A program made the position numbers and the translations under genes. A stretch of 64,000 nt of DNA from Bythopirellula polymerisocia (GTDB lineage Bacteria > Planctomycetota > Planctomycetia > Pirellulales > Lacipirellulaceae), in NCBI RefSeq assembly GCF_007860015.1, contig NZ_SJPS01000004.1, positions 627,567-691,566 of the forward strand, in the 5' to 3' direction. The stretch's first letter is position 1. Each line of letters opens with the position of its first letter. Positions 46,620 to 55,965 of the stretch are shown here, in pieces. Below the pieces are notes generated by a model. That model was given only the letters and a program-made list of their open reading frames with translations, did no database searches and was not told the origin of the DNA.

Positions 46620-47654
46620 TCAGTAATTGCTTACTGATAGCTCCTCACCTGCGAAGGTGGAAACGGCTTTCCACAAGTTACGATCAATCTGGTCATCAAC
46701 GAACCGGACACTTGAATCCAGGTACAGGACATTCACACCGCCTGGATGGGCGCTACGGGCAGAAAGTTTGTGGTAGCCTCTCCACGTTTCTTCTGTAGAT
46801 ACGCAAGGTGCCTCAATCGTACTAATACACAAACGAGTAAAATCTTGGATCGCAGTATTCGGCACCTCACTATGGAGATACATGACACCTCCTCCAAAGT
46901 GAAGTGAACCGCGAATGTCATCGCCTTGCACATTACGGACCTCCGAGACTGCTACCGTATGGCTTGTTCCGTCGGTGGCTTCTTGAAGTACAATTCCTTT
47001 GTTCACCATGAATGGTCCAAATCCGGAAATGGCTGAGTGAATCGTCCTCCCATTGTGTGCAATGAATTCAACTCCTGTCGGATTTTCTGGATGCCCTCTG
47101 CCATCGGTGCCGATCTGTTCCCACTGGATGTCGTTCATCCATACGCCACTATCTGGACCCGCCCAGCCAGCATTAGCTGCGTAATTGCCGCGTGCCCCGT
47201 AGTGTGCGTTATTCCACTGGATTAAATCCATTCGTCCATTGGAGGGACAAATATGGGTGTCAAAGAAAATATGATGAGGCAGCAGAGATTCAGCGAGCTC
47301 CTGTTGTTCGAAGAATGGTCGCGAGAAATCTATTCTTTTGTGTAAATTGGATTCTTCGAGATAGGGCAATGTGACGGATACCCATGTACCAAGTGAGTCA
47401 ATATTCGACGATCTCATGCGCTGCCGCCAGTCCCCCTTGGGCAGTGAGCCATGAGCAGACTCATAGTTCATAATGGCCAAACCGATTTGCCGAAGATGGT
47501 TGGTGCATTGCGTACGCCTGGCAGATTCGCGGGCGGCCTGCACCGCAGGCAACAGCAAAGCCACGAGAATGCCGATGATCGAAATGACCACGAGTAACTC
47601 GATCAACGTAAAACCCAAGGATATCGGTTTTCGAAGCCTCAAGATAAATCTCAA
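46620..47654 (-). CDS. DUF1559 protein with type IV-pilin-like N-terminus
   Basis: 344 residues, with prepilin-like GFTLIELLVVISIIG and the block ARRTQCTNHLRQIGLAIMNY, then the DUF1559 body and the closing HPGGVNVLYLDSSVRFVDDQ. The first codon at 47654 is TTG; another TTG and internal starts are possible, so the true start is uncertain within about 15 codons. It is the third DUF1559 gene of the window and closest to the one at 41833-42903. It is transcribed away from the alpha/beta hydrolase gene across a 361-base spacer. Confidence 0.92.
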   Translation of the reverse strand: MRFILRLRKPISLGFTLIELLVVISIIGILVALLLPAVQAARESARRTQCTNHLRQIGLAIMNYESAHGSLPKGDWRQRMRSSNIDSLGTWVSVTLPYLEESNLHKRIDFSRPFFEQQELAESLLPHHIFFDTHICPSNGRMDLIQWNNAHYGARGNYAANAGWAGPDSGVWMNDIQWEQIGTDGRGHPENPTGVEFIAHNGRTIHSAISGFGPFMVNKGIVLQEATDGTSHTVAVSEVRNVQGDDIRGSLHFGGGVMYLHSEVPNTAIQDFTRLCISTIEAPCVSTEETWRGYHKLSARSAHPGGVNVLYLDSSVRFVDDQIDRNLWKAVSTFAGEELSVSNY

Positions 47655-48015
47655 CGGTTACAGAGTAATAGAAATAGACAGCTGAAAAGAGTAACTAACG
47701 AGATCAGAGCACCTACTTAGCATAGTCAATATCACTAGAGATTGGGAGTCAGACTTCGATTTTCCAGCCTTGGCTATACTTTGTCTGCAAGCAAACCAAC
47801 CGGGCTGAAGAAACTGCCCCTTTCTATACCACCGAATACCTCGCTACTTGTATCGCGCATCAATCGCCGGTTTCCCAAAAAATCGTTCTGAGTTGTTGCG
47901 TTTTTAAAAATTGAGCGTACCAGCACAGCTTTGGGTACTATATTGTTGATTACATCTTGAAATTCGTTTGAGACGTTTCGGTACTCTTCCTACGAAGTTC
48001 GTTTGAGTTTCCCCA
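47655..48015. other. divergent promoter region
   Basis: 361 bases between a minus-strand DUF1559 gene and the plus-strand hydrolase gene, with no gene on either strand. It must hold promoters for both. A TATACT at about 47774-47779 is a possible -10 element, but no good -35 was found at the right distance. Confidence 0.4.
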
Positions 48016-48909
48016 ATGCCCAACACTATCAGGCCAAGTATTTCGAAGGCGCTTTTGCTTTGCAATCTATTATTGCTGGTATTAGCTCCTTCGCTGACGC
48101 GCGCTCAATCCGAGTGGGCTGTGACAGGGCAATATGAATTCTCTGACTGGGCTGGTCCGAAGCTCAAGGTGTTCTACAGTATTCCTCCGCAGATGGATGC
48201 TGATTCTCAGATTGTTGTCGTGATTCCTGGCGCCAAGCGTAATGCGGATCAGTATCGTGATGAGTGGGACCATTTAGCAGTTGCCAACCAGTTTATCACA
48301 CTTGTTGTTGAAGCGGCAATAAAAAGTTTTCCCACCGAATTTGAATACAATCTAGGAGGGGTTATCGATTCGTCGGGTAATCAACGGCCCGAAAATGAAT
48401 GGCTATTTACGGCCATCGATCCTCTGTTCGACGATTTCAAGAATCGATTCGGTTCGAATCGAAAGACTTATAATCTCTATGGCCATTCAGCAGGTGGTGG
48501 TTTCGTGCATCGATTCTTGCTTTTTAAACCAGATGCTAAGGTCAATAAAGCTGTCGCGGCGAATCCTGCATTTGCCACTTTGCCGGATTACGAAAAGGAC
48601 TTCCCATTTGGACTACGCGGAGTTAATTTGCCAGAAAATGCCGTCGAAAACTGGTTGGAGAAAAGTTTAGTTCTGTTGCTAGGAGACCGCGACCGGGATC
48701 CCCGGACCCATCCGCTCAGCAACAGTTTCGCTGCACAGCAGCAGGGGCCGCATGTGCTTGCTAGAGGAATGCAGCTTTATCAGTCGGCGCTCTTAGCGGC
48801 TGGATCCCAGCATTCAGGCCTTGTCTGGCAACTTGAAGTTGTGCCGAGGGTCGGCCATAGCAACGCACACATGGCTTCCTATGCAGTTAAGCATTTGCTG
48901 CACGAATAG
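48016..48909 (+). CDS. secreted alpha/beta hydrolase (depolymerase/esterase-like)
   Basis: 297 residues with a signal peptide (about 1-29, ending SLTRA). The alpha/beta hydrolase nucleophile elbow is GHSAGG (Ser158), a typical serine hydrolase with IVVVIPGAKRNADQYRDEW as the oxyanion-hole region before it. The likely acid lies in LLLGDRDRDPRTHP and the catalytic His in RVGHSNAHMASYAVKH near the end. Overall it resembles the PHB-depolymerase or acetylxylan-esterase type of secreted hydrolase. It is a single gene: it does not overlap its neighbours and its 274-base downstream spacer has no obvious gene. Confidence 0.88.
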   Translation: MPNTIRPSISKALLLCNLLLLVLAPSLTRAQSEWAVTGQYEFSDWAGPKLKVFYSIPPQMDADSQIVVVIPGAKRNADQYRDEWDHLAVANQFITLVVEAAIKSFPTEFEYNLGGVIDSSGNQRPENEWLFTAIDPLFDDFKNRFGSNRKTYNLYGHSAGGGFVHRFLLFKPDAKVNKAVAANPAFATLPDYEKDFPFGLRGVNLPENAVENWLEKSLVLLLGDRDRDPRTHPLSNSFAAQQQGPHVLARGMQLYQSALLAAGSQHSGLVWQLEVVPRVGHSNAHMASYAVKHLLHE

Positions 48910-49183
48910 AGCAATAACTATCGCAGTGAATGATTGCCAAAGACACTGCTCATCAATGAGCCAGTGGTTCTAGTTGAGCGAGAGACAAACGGCTGTGGTT
49001 GAAAAGTGTTCAAAATCTCTCGATAATTAGCTTCCGACAGAACTTTTCTCGGAAATAATGATTTCCATGCGCGATCCTTCACAGGGAATGCTAGTTTGCC
49101 ATGCAGGGGTTCGCACGGCAGTTCTAGAATCTCAAACTGAAGAACTTGGGAAGCCTTAGCCTCCAGTTGGGTATAGTATTGCT

Positions 49184-49705
49184 ATGGATGCGTCTTCAGC
49201 AGAAGAATTTGTTCGCCTGTTTTCCAAGAGCCAACATCGCATACTTGGTTTTATTCACACGCTGGTCCCAAATCTCCCCGAAGCAGAAGATGTTCTCCAA
49301 GAGACGAGTGTTATACTCTGGAAGAAGTGGCCAGAATTTCAACGAGACCGTGATTTTGTCAAATGGGCCTGTGGAATTGCGCGTTTTGAAGTTTTCCGGA
49401 TTCTTCGCCAGAACAAACGTAACGCGTTGTATCTCAGCGAATCAGTGTTAAATCAGATAGCCGACATAGCTTTGAATGACGCCAAGGACAGCAGAAGATA
49501 TGAGGAGTGTGGGACTGCCCTCACTATGTGCCTGCAGGAATTGCCTGATTCCGATAAACAGATTCTCGATTTGAGATACCAACACAACAAAACAGTTAAA
49601 CAGATTGCCATAGAAAGCAATCGACCTAAGAGTACCATACATGATCTGCTGGGGAAGATTCGCTCCAGATTATTGCGCTGTGTCAGACGACGCATCAGTG
49701 CCTAA
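49184..49705 (+). CDS. ECF-type RNA polymerase sigma factor (Rhodopirellula-type)
   Basis: 173 residues. Sigma region 2 is seen in SQHRILGFIHTLVPNLPEAE and DVLQETSVILWKKW (the DVxQE core-binding pattern). Region 4 is seen in LPDSDKQILDLRYQHNKTVK and AIESNRPKSTIHDLLGKIR (helix-turn-helix). The length and the DVLQETSxxLWKK block fit the ECF subfamily expanded in Planctomycetes and Verrucomicrobia. The start codon is ATG at 49184. It lies 15 bases before a FecR-like/LamG gene, a common sigma/anti-sigma-like pairing in this phylum. Confidence 0.93.
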   Translation: MDASSAEEFVRLFSKSQHRILGFIHTLVPNLPEAEDVLQETSVILWKKWPEFQRDRDFVKWACGIARFEVFRILRQNKRNALYLSESVLNQIADIALNDAKDSRRYEECGTALTMCLQELPDSDKQILDLRYQHNKTVKQIAIESNRPKSTIHDLLGKIRSRLLRCVRRRISA

Positions 49706-49720
49706 CAATACGTGAATACC

Positions 49721-51388
49721 ATGGATCAGGAAGACAACAAACGCCTGCAAGCCCTTGCGTCGCGTCTCTGCGATGGAGACATCGATGCAGAACAGCTTCA
49801 AGAGCTTTCAGCACTGCTAGACCAAGACCAAGAAGCGATTCGAGAATACTTAGACTTCACTTCGGTTCACCTCCATCTGGGGCACAAGTTGGGAGCCATC
49901 CAATCGATCGAAAGTGCGAGCAATGAGCTTACAGCTGGTCAACCTGAGAAAGTGGGTGTCGCACAAATCACCTCGAATGCATCGAGCAACAATTACATTA
50001 GCGCTCGAGCAGTTATGATTATCACACTTGCAGCTTCCGTGATTGTCGCATCAGTTTTCTTGATAAATCGATTCCAATCTCAGACTACATTTATTGCCCG
50101 AATTATCCAGAAAATTGATTGTGATTGGGGTGATCAACGATGGGGAGCTCCTCAAACTGCACTCTTGGAAGTTGGGCGTGAGATCAAACTCGATCGAGGG
50201 CTAATGGTTCTCGAGTTCGGAAATGGTGCGGAAGTTACTTTGGAAGCACCCATCCAGTTTAGAGTGCTTGCCGAAGATCGTGGGAATCTGAGTTTTGGCA
50301 AACTGACTGCAAACGTGCCAGAGCGTGGTCGGGGATTTACGATTCACATTCCTTCGGGAGAAGTAATTGATCTGGGAACCAGCTTTGGTTTGCTGGTCGA
50401 TGAAGCCGGCATTTCAGAAACTCACGTGTTCCAAGGGAGAGTATTGCTGCGTAGAGATGCGGTGAAACAAGGACAATCGCCTCAGGAATGGGAACTAACT
50501 GCCGATCATGCCATAAGAATACCTTCGGCAACTCAAGATGTAGAACACTTGACTGCGAACCGTTCGCATTTCGTCGATTATTCGCATTTCGGGACTTCCG
50601 ACAATGCAGAGGAGAAGTCTCGACTTGCAGTTCCAGGAGACGCCGATCTCGTTCTCTGGCTTGACGCAGGAAGGAGACAACAACTTGATTCGAAGAATGG
50701 TGTGATCAGTTGGGGAGATATCTGCGTTGGCAGGAATTCGTCAGAAGACAATGCCTGGCAAATTGATGAAGTCCGACGTCCTCATTGGATAGAAGATTCG
50801 CTGGCTGGCAGACCGGCGGTCCGCTTCGATGGTTCTACTCATCTTGTGACCACCCCATTTCAGACGGGCGACGAAGTCACTATTATCTGCGTGTTCAAGC
50901 CTCGCTCAGGAGAACAAATCAGCAGTCTGTATGGAAAACTTTTGACCCTAAATGCCTCACCGAGCCTAATTCTCGAAACTACTCGCAATAATCAGTTGGC
51001 TAGCATTCTTTTCTTAGCCAACCCGTCCAGCAAGAAAAAACGTACCGTCTTGCTAGAAGGTCCTCTTCCGGACAATGATTTGCCGACAGTGTGTGCACTC
51101 GTCTATAGTCATTCTGCTAACCGAGCGGCCCTCTATGTTAACGGTGACCTTGTTTCTGAATCGCATGCACCGTCGATTCCTAATGTTGAGACTACGCAAA
51201 TCATCGGCAATTCAATCCAGGGAGTCGGTGGATTTATTGGTGACGTAGGAGATCTGCTTGTTTTCAATTCGGCTCTCCCAGCGAATCAGGCTACTGAGCT
51301 TTCTAATTCTCTTATGGAGAAGTACGGAATCACTGCGTCACAACGTGAGCCGAGAGTGCTATCCGGACTAATCCCTGAAGAACAGTAA
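49721..51388 (+). CDS. FecR-like transmembrane protein with C-terminal LamG domain
   Basis: 555 residues from the ATG at 49721; a GTG at 49712 is in frame and equally hard to rule out. A cytosolic N-terminal helix region (about 1-95; LDQDQEAIREYLDFTSVH is typical of planctomycete FecR partners) precedes one membrane segment (about 103-122). A FecR-type domain follows (about 150-270; VPERGRGFTIHIPSGEVIDL and GTSFGLLVDEAGISETHVF), then a LamG/concanavalin-like domain to about 540 (DLVLWLDAGRRQQL, ALYVNGDLVSE, FIGDVGDLLVFNSALPANQA). It follows the ECF sigma gene closely. It probably senses an extracellular ligand with the LamG part and controls the sigma factor (inference from family). Confidence 0.9.
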   Translation: MDQEDNKRLQALASRLCDGDIDAEQLQELSALLDQDQEAIREYLDFTSVHLHLGHKLGAIQSIESASNELTAGQPEKVGVAQITSNASSNNYISARAVMIITLAASVIVASVFLINRFQSQTTFIARIIQKIDCDWGDQRWGAPQTALLEVGREIKLDRGLMVLEFGNGAEVTLEAPIQFRVLAEDRGNLSFGKLTANVPERGRGFTIHIPSGEVIDLGTSFGLLVDEAGISETHVFQGRVLLRRDAVKQGQSPQEWELTADHAIRIPSATQDVEHLTANRSHFVDYSHFGTSDNAEEKSRLAVPGDADLVLWLDAGRRQQLDSKNGVISWGDICVGRNSSEDNAWQIDEVRRPHWIEDSLAGRPAVRFDGSTHLVTTPFQTGDEVTIICVFKPRSGEQISSLYGKLLTLNASPSLILETTRNNQLASILFLANPSSKKKRTVLLEGPLPDNDLPTVCALVYSHSANRAALYVNGDLVSESHAPSIPNVETTQIIGNSIQGVGGFIGDVGDLLVFNSALPANQATELSNSLMEKYGITASQREPRVLSGLIPEEQ

Positions 51389-51637
51389 GCAATTAGACCA
51401 ATATTAAACCTTGGAGCTAGAGTCTGGAAAGTTAGCTTATTTGTTTAGATGCCTGATTCTGGGGTGGGTGCAGTGCCACAACACAACCAGACCAGATAGT
51501 GAGTTATCCAACTTGTCGGCAACTCGGACCCATCGGAAAACGCCTCTACGGTTACAGCAATGCACGCATGGCCTCGCACTCCGTGACCTCATCCGCCAAA
51601 AATTAGCACACCAGGTGAAGTAAAGTTAAGTAGGCGT

Positions 51638-53491
51638 ATGGGTGAAGTTGCAAGACAACGATTTAGTATCAATTGGCTGTTAATAGCCTGTCTACTAGTA
51701 GTGTTTATCTCAAGTTTCCTTGCTTCTTTGGTTCAATCTTCCGGTGGTCGTGTCCAGGTTCATGAGATCAAGATACCCACACAGAATGGCCAATGGGTAG
51801 TAGCCGATTTATTTAAGCCTAGAAGTGCCACTAAGAAGTCACCTGCTCCACTGGTAGTTGTAGTTCCTGGCTTTCAACGCTCAAAAGAGACGCTCTCAAA
51901 CATCTCCCTTGAATTGGCACGTCGTGGAATTGTCGTTATTGCTATAGACCCCTACGCACAGGGGGGGTCAAGTTCTTCAATGAGCAAACAATCAGCAACG
52001 ACTGAGGGCTACGGTATGTTCGCTGTAGTTAATTACGTCTACGACACACCCAATTTGAACTATGTCGACAAAAGTCGAATTGCAGCGACGGGACATTCTG
52101 CCGGAGGAAATGCCGCAATTCGAGGGGCAAACTATTTTGGGAAGATCGCAAGGAAAAATGATAAGCCTTGTATACTGAGCGCGGTTTTCGTTTCAGGGTA
52201 TTTACAAACTCTGACTGACAATGTTTTGAAGCAAGTCCGCTGCAATGTGGGGATTAGCTACGCCCTCTACGATGAGGGGGCTTATCGAAACGAGTTGAAG
52301 AATGGGGATATGCGGTTCGCTCCTGAAGCCCTGCGACTTGTAAATTCTGGACTGGTTGAATCGGGAACCGAGGTGAAAGAAGTAGAAATAGGTCGTTACT
52401 ATGGCAACAAAGACAACAGGACCTTGCGCGTTGTGTTTAACGAAGGATTGCTACATCCCTTTCAACCCTATGCCATCGAGCCTACTGCAAATCAGCTTGA
52501 TTATTTTGAGAGAGTGTTTGAAATCGACAGTGGAATTTCCAGCAAGGATCAGATTTGGTATTGGAAAGAGTTTCTAACTCTAGTCTCTTCGATTGCAGCA
52601 CTCTTAACGCTGGTGCCTCTTGCTCGATTGCTACTGAAATTGCCTTTATTCATGGATTTGGTTCACCCACTTCCAGAGGCATTACCTAGACCGCAGGGTG
52701 TGGGAAAAATAATCTTCTGGAGCCTCTTTGTTTTGTCTGCTTTGGTTGCCTGTTTCTCATATATTCCGTTGGCAGAGCTTTCTCAAAAGCTCTTTGTCGC
52801 TGCCTCTAGTCGCGAACAGACGTGGTTCTTTCCACAACGCATGAATAATGCCGTAATGCTTTGGGCAGTCTTCAATGGCACCGTGGGATTCCTGCTGTTT
52901 TTTCTCTCCTACCATTACCATGGAAGGCTTCATGGCGTTCGTCCTGAAATGTGGGGAATAAAAACAAATCTTGCAGAAATCGCTTGCACGTTCCTGCTTG
53001 CCTGTTTGCTTTTCGCTTTTTTCTTCCAGTTGTTATTTACAGTCCACTATTTTTTTCACGTCGACTATCGTTTTGTCTTTTTTGGAGCGCGCGTGTTTCA
53101 GCCAGTCATGTTCCTTCTCTTGAGCATTTATGCCCCTATCTTCTTTGTGTTTTTTCTATCCAATTCTCTGCGTGTAAACGGTGCCATGCGTTTTGATGGT
53201 GACAAGGAGTGGAAAAGTATGCTGCTTGCTGGTTCGGCCAACACAGTCGGACTTCTGCTGATTCTCATAGTGCAGTATTCGGTGTTCGCGTTCACAGGAA
53301 CCGTGTACTGGACCGACGGATGGCTATATGTCAACTTGCTCTTTGCGGTAGTTCCGATCATGTTTATCCTGCCGTATTTCAATCGTTACTTTTTTCAATT
53401 GACCGGAAGAATATATCTAGGACCAATGGCCACTTGCCTGATCTTTGTCATGATCCTCCTGTCCAACACCGTGTGCTACATTCCTCTCTAA
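51638..53491 (+). CDS. membrane protein with alpha/beta hydrolase domain and C-terminal multi-TM region
   Basis: 617 residues. One N-terminal membrane segment (about 14-34) is followed by an alpha/beta hydrolase domain outside the membrane (about 40-300): oxyanion region VVVVPGFQRSKETLS, block VVIAIDPYAQGGSSSS, nucleophile elbow GHSAGG (Ser154), and a late His in GLLHPFQPYAIEP. Residues 310-617 contain about seven to eight hydrophobic segments. The combination of a hydrolase with a polytopic membrane half is not one I can assign to a named family. It lies 249 bases after the FecR-LamG gene on the same strand, so it may be part of the sigma factor's regulon. Confidence 0.87.
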   Translation: MGEVARQRFSINWLLIACLLVVFISSFLASLVQSSGGRVQVHEIKIPTQNGQWVVADLFKPRSATKKSPAPLVVVVPGFQRSKETLSNISLELARRGIVVIAIDPYAQGGSSSSMSKQSATTEGYGMFAVVNYVYDTPNLNYVDKSRIAATGHSAGGNAAIRGANYFGKIARKNDKPCILSAVFVSGYLQTLTDNVLKQVRCNVGISYALYDEGAYRNELKNGDMRFAPEALRLVNSGLVESGTEVKEVEIGRYYGNKDNRTLRVVFNEGLLHPFQPYAIEPTANQLDYFERVFEIDSGISSKDQIWYWKEFLTLVSSIAALLTLVPLARLLLKLPLFMDLVHPLPEALPRPQGVGKIIFWSLFVLSALVACFSYIPLAELSQKLFVAASSREQTWFFPQRMNNAVMLWAVFNGTVGFLLFFLSYHYHGRLHGVRPEMWGIKTNLAEIACTFLLACLLFAFFFQLLFTVHYFFHVDYRFVFFGARVFQPVMFLLLSIYAPIFFVFFLSNSLRVNGAMRFDGDKEWKSMLLAGSANTVGLLLILIVQYSVFAFTGTVYWTDGWLYVNLLFAVVPIMFILPYFNRYFFQLTGRIYLGPMATCLIFVMILLSNTVCYIPL

Positions 53492-53832
53492 TACTACTGG
53501 AATTCCCCCGCTCCTGGCGTCTTGCGACGTTTCACCATCATGAAGATTCTTCATCGCCTTGAAGTTGTGAGGTTGAATCTCGGATTGTTCATGTTGAGAC
53601 GGTTGTTCCGAAGGTATCGACCCTTTCCTCAGCAAAATAGCTTTTGTTTCCTCTCGATCTAATCGCTCCAAGCCTTCTTTCTGCCAAGCCGAAGTTTGAC
53701 ATCGCATCGGTTCGTACTTAGTGTGGAAAATTGGTAGCAGATACCGTGTCAACAGATGACATAGGGCTACTTTCTCCCCTTCCGCAAGTGACCTCGCGAC
53801 GGCGCTTGCCTACTCTCGCCCGGCGTTTTCTG
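53492..53832. other. spacer before the biosynthetic gene cluster
   Basis: No gene is supported. A 111-codon frame on the minus strand (53417-53752) has no recognisable domain, runs into the hydrolase gene by 75 bases and has an unlikely composition. The in-frame extension of the downstream gene to 53731 also lacks a ribosome binding site. The promoter of the cluster probably lies here. Confidence 0.4.
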
Positions 53833-55965
53833 ATGCAGTTTGGTTTTTGCTACATCCCCGATTACTACGAGCACTTGCATGGCTCGTATTCCGCTTGGTA
53901 CAGACGACTTCTTCATGAGTGGGGGACGGCCGACGCGCTGGGGTATGATGCTCTTTGGATTGCCGAGCACCGATTTGCTGGCTATGCATTTTGTAGCACT
54001 CCGGTTGTCGCGCAGGCGATTGCCGACCGCACGGAGCAGATTCGCATCGGCACGGCTGTGTCGCTGATTTCCCAGAGGCATCCCGTTCTTACGGCAGAGG
54101 ATTGGGCGGCAGTAGACCTGCTGAGCAATGGCCGGCTCAATTTCGGAATCGGTCGCGGTATTTTTGCTTACGACTTTGGTGCTGTCGGCGTCCCTTCCAG
54201 TGAATCCCGCGAACGCTTTCAGGAAGCGTGGGAAGTGATCCGTCGACTCTGGACCGAGGAACATGTAACGCACAGCGGAAAGTTCTGGTCGTTCGAAGAC
54301 CACACTCTCGGTCCTCGTCCTCTGCAACAGCCGACGCCACCGGTCTACGTGGCCTGTATCGCGACGCCCGAGTCTTACCAATGGGCCGGCGAACAGGGTT
54401 GCCATTTAATGATTGCTCCGTTTCTGCTGAAATCGACCTCTCAACAAGTCGAGTACCTTGATCTGTACCGCGAATCCCTCGCGAAAGCAGGTCACGACGT
54501 CAGCAATTTTCAAATCCTTGGCAACTATCATTTGGCCCTTGTCGAAGACGAGCGGCAGTCTGAACAAATCGACGGCCACATTTTTAAGTATCTCAATTTC
54601 CTCAACTCGATTCAAACCAACCAAAAACAGCACCTCGATACAACCCATTACGCGGCGTACGAGTCGGGTGAGACTCTTTGGAAGGATGCCCAAGAACTTC
54701 GTGACAACCGAGCAGTCACCGGTACACCGCAACAGTGCATCGACCGCATTGAAGAACTCTCTGCGGCCTGTGGACTCACGGGCTGGATGTTTCATATCAA
54801 CTACGGCGGCGTGCCTCACGAACGAGTCATCGATCAGATGCACATGTTCGCGGAGGAAGTGATGCCGAAATTCAAGGCGATGCCATCCTGCAAGAAAACG
54901 GAGGACAATTCCCGCCGCCAGTCGTTATCTTTGACGCCGTCCACGCCCGAACGCACCGCCGCTGCCAGTGCACGGAGAATCACTGAGCTTGCCACTAGCT
55001 ATACTCGATCATGTGTGTTATTCGCCGCCAACAAACTTGACATCTTCACGTTGATCGGGGGTAGTGGAAGGAGTTCAGGAGAAGTCGCCCGACAGCTTGC
55101 CGCGAATCCCCGCAGCATCGAAAGGCTGCTCGACTCTTGCACAAGCCTGGGGCTCTTGTCTAAGCAGGCTGAAGGCTATCACCTTACTGCTGATAGCCGT
55201 AAGCATCTTGATCGCAGTTCGCCAAACTCAATCGCGGACTGGGTCGCTCATTGGGCCGACATGATGGTGAAGGGTAATTGGCAAGAACTAGCTGAGCTTG
55301 TTCGGGCAGGTAAACCACTCGATCTAGATTGGTCCAAATTCGGCTTCGATAACAGGCGTCCTTCGATCCAAAACTGGATTGACGGGATGCACCAGATGGC
55401 GTTGGCGGGCCATGCTGATATTGTGAGTAAGGTTGAGCCGTTGAACGGTGCAGCAAAACTACTCGATGTCGGTGGTGGCCCTGGCACTTACAGTATCGTC
55501 ATGTGTCGCCATTATCCCGAGTTGCAAGCGACAGTGCTCGACTCCACCGAAGTGAGCGACGTCGGCTGCGAAATTGTTCGCCGAGAAGGTCTCGACGGTA
55601 GGGTCCGCTTCCGCATCGGCGACTTCTGTACAGAGAATTTGCAGGAGAACTACGATGTGATTCTGCTCTCGAATGTGCTCCACATGGTCGATGAACCTGG
55701 AGCGATGGCCATGCTGAAGAACGCACATCGTCATTTGACAGAGCAGGGGATACTCCTAGTTCAGGAGTGGATGGTCTCCGATGACGGTACCGCCTCAACA
55801 CTCTCTACGCTGTTTAATCTTCACATGCTAATCAACCCTAACGGCGACCTCTATCGCTGGGGGCAGCTAAGGCAAATGATTGAACACGCCGGTTTTGCCG
55901 TCACACAGTCACTGGAGACTGGGGGCGTCTACGATGTGATCGTCGCCAAAAAGTCGAAACCATGA
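53833..55965 (+). CDS. luciferase-like monooxygenase fused to a SAM-dependent O-methyltransferase
   Basis: 710 residues from the ATG at 53833; the open frame starts earlier at 53731 but the LLM fold begins here with MQFGFCYIPDYYEHLHG. Residues 1-355 are a flavin-dependent luciferase-like monooxygenase (IAEHRFAGYAFCSTPVVAQA, RIGTAVSLISQRHPVLTAED, LSNGRLNFGIGRGI). A linker (about 356-390) leads to an O-methyltransferase (about 390-710) with a dimerisation helix region and the SAM-binding motif LLDVGGGPGT (residues 543-552), then GDFCTEN and VILLSNVLHMVD. Such domains appear separately or as tailoring domains in polyketide clusters; a single-chain fusion is unusual. The stop overlaps the next start (ATGA at 55962-55965). 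It probably performs an oxidation and a methylation on the polyketide. Confidence 0.92.
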   Translation: MQFGFCYIPDYYEHLHGSYSAWYRRLLHEWGTADALGYDALWIAEHRFAGYAFCSTPVVAQAIADRTEQIRIGTAVSLISQRHPVLTAEDWAAVDLLSNGRLNFGIGRGIFAYDFGAVGVPSSESRERFQEAWEVIRRLWTEEHVTHSGKFWSFEDHTLGPRPLQQPTPPVYVACIATPESYQWAGEQGCHLMIAPFLLKSTSQQVEYLDLYRESLAKAGHDVSNFQILGNYHLALVEDERQSEQIDGHIFKYLNFLNSIQTNQKQHLDTTHYAAYESGETLWKDAQELRDNRAVTGTPQQCIDRIEELSAACGLTGWMFHINYGGVPHERVIDQMHMFAEEVMPKFKAMPSCKKTEDNSRRQSLSLTPSTPERTAAASARRITELATSYTRSCVLFAANKLDIFTLIGGSGRSSGEVARQLAANPRSIERLLDSCTSLGLLSKQAEGYHLTADSRKHLDRSSPNSIADWVAHWADMMVKGNWQELAELVRAGKPLDLDWSKFGFDNRRPSIQNWIDGMHQMALAGHADIVSKVEPLNGAAKLLDVGGGPGTYSIVMCRHYPELQATVLDSTEVSDVGCEIVRREGLDGRVRFRIGDFCTENLQENYDVILLSNVLHMVDEPGAMAMLKNAHRHLTEQGILLVQEWMVSDDGTASTLSTLFNLHMLINPNGDLYRWGQLRQMIEHAGFAVTQSLETGGVYDVIVAKKSKP

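Noticed and set aside
51411..51623. 70-codon frame between the FecR-LamG and hydrolase genes
   Set aside because: No domain, no ribosome binding site, shifted composition; treated as spacer.
53417..53752. 111-codon minus-strand frame at the hydrolase end
   Set aside because: No domain, overlaps a well-supported gene and has no start signal. It could be a fragment of a lost gene, but nothing supports it.
53731..53832. Upstream extension of the LLM-OMT gene
   Set aside because: The extra 34 residues have no fold and no ribosome binding site; LLM proteins begin as the ATG at 53833 does.
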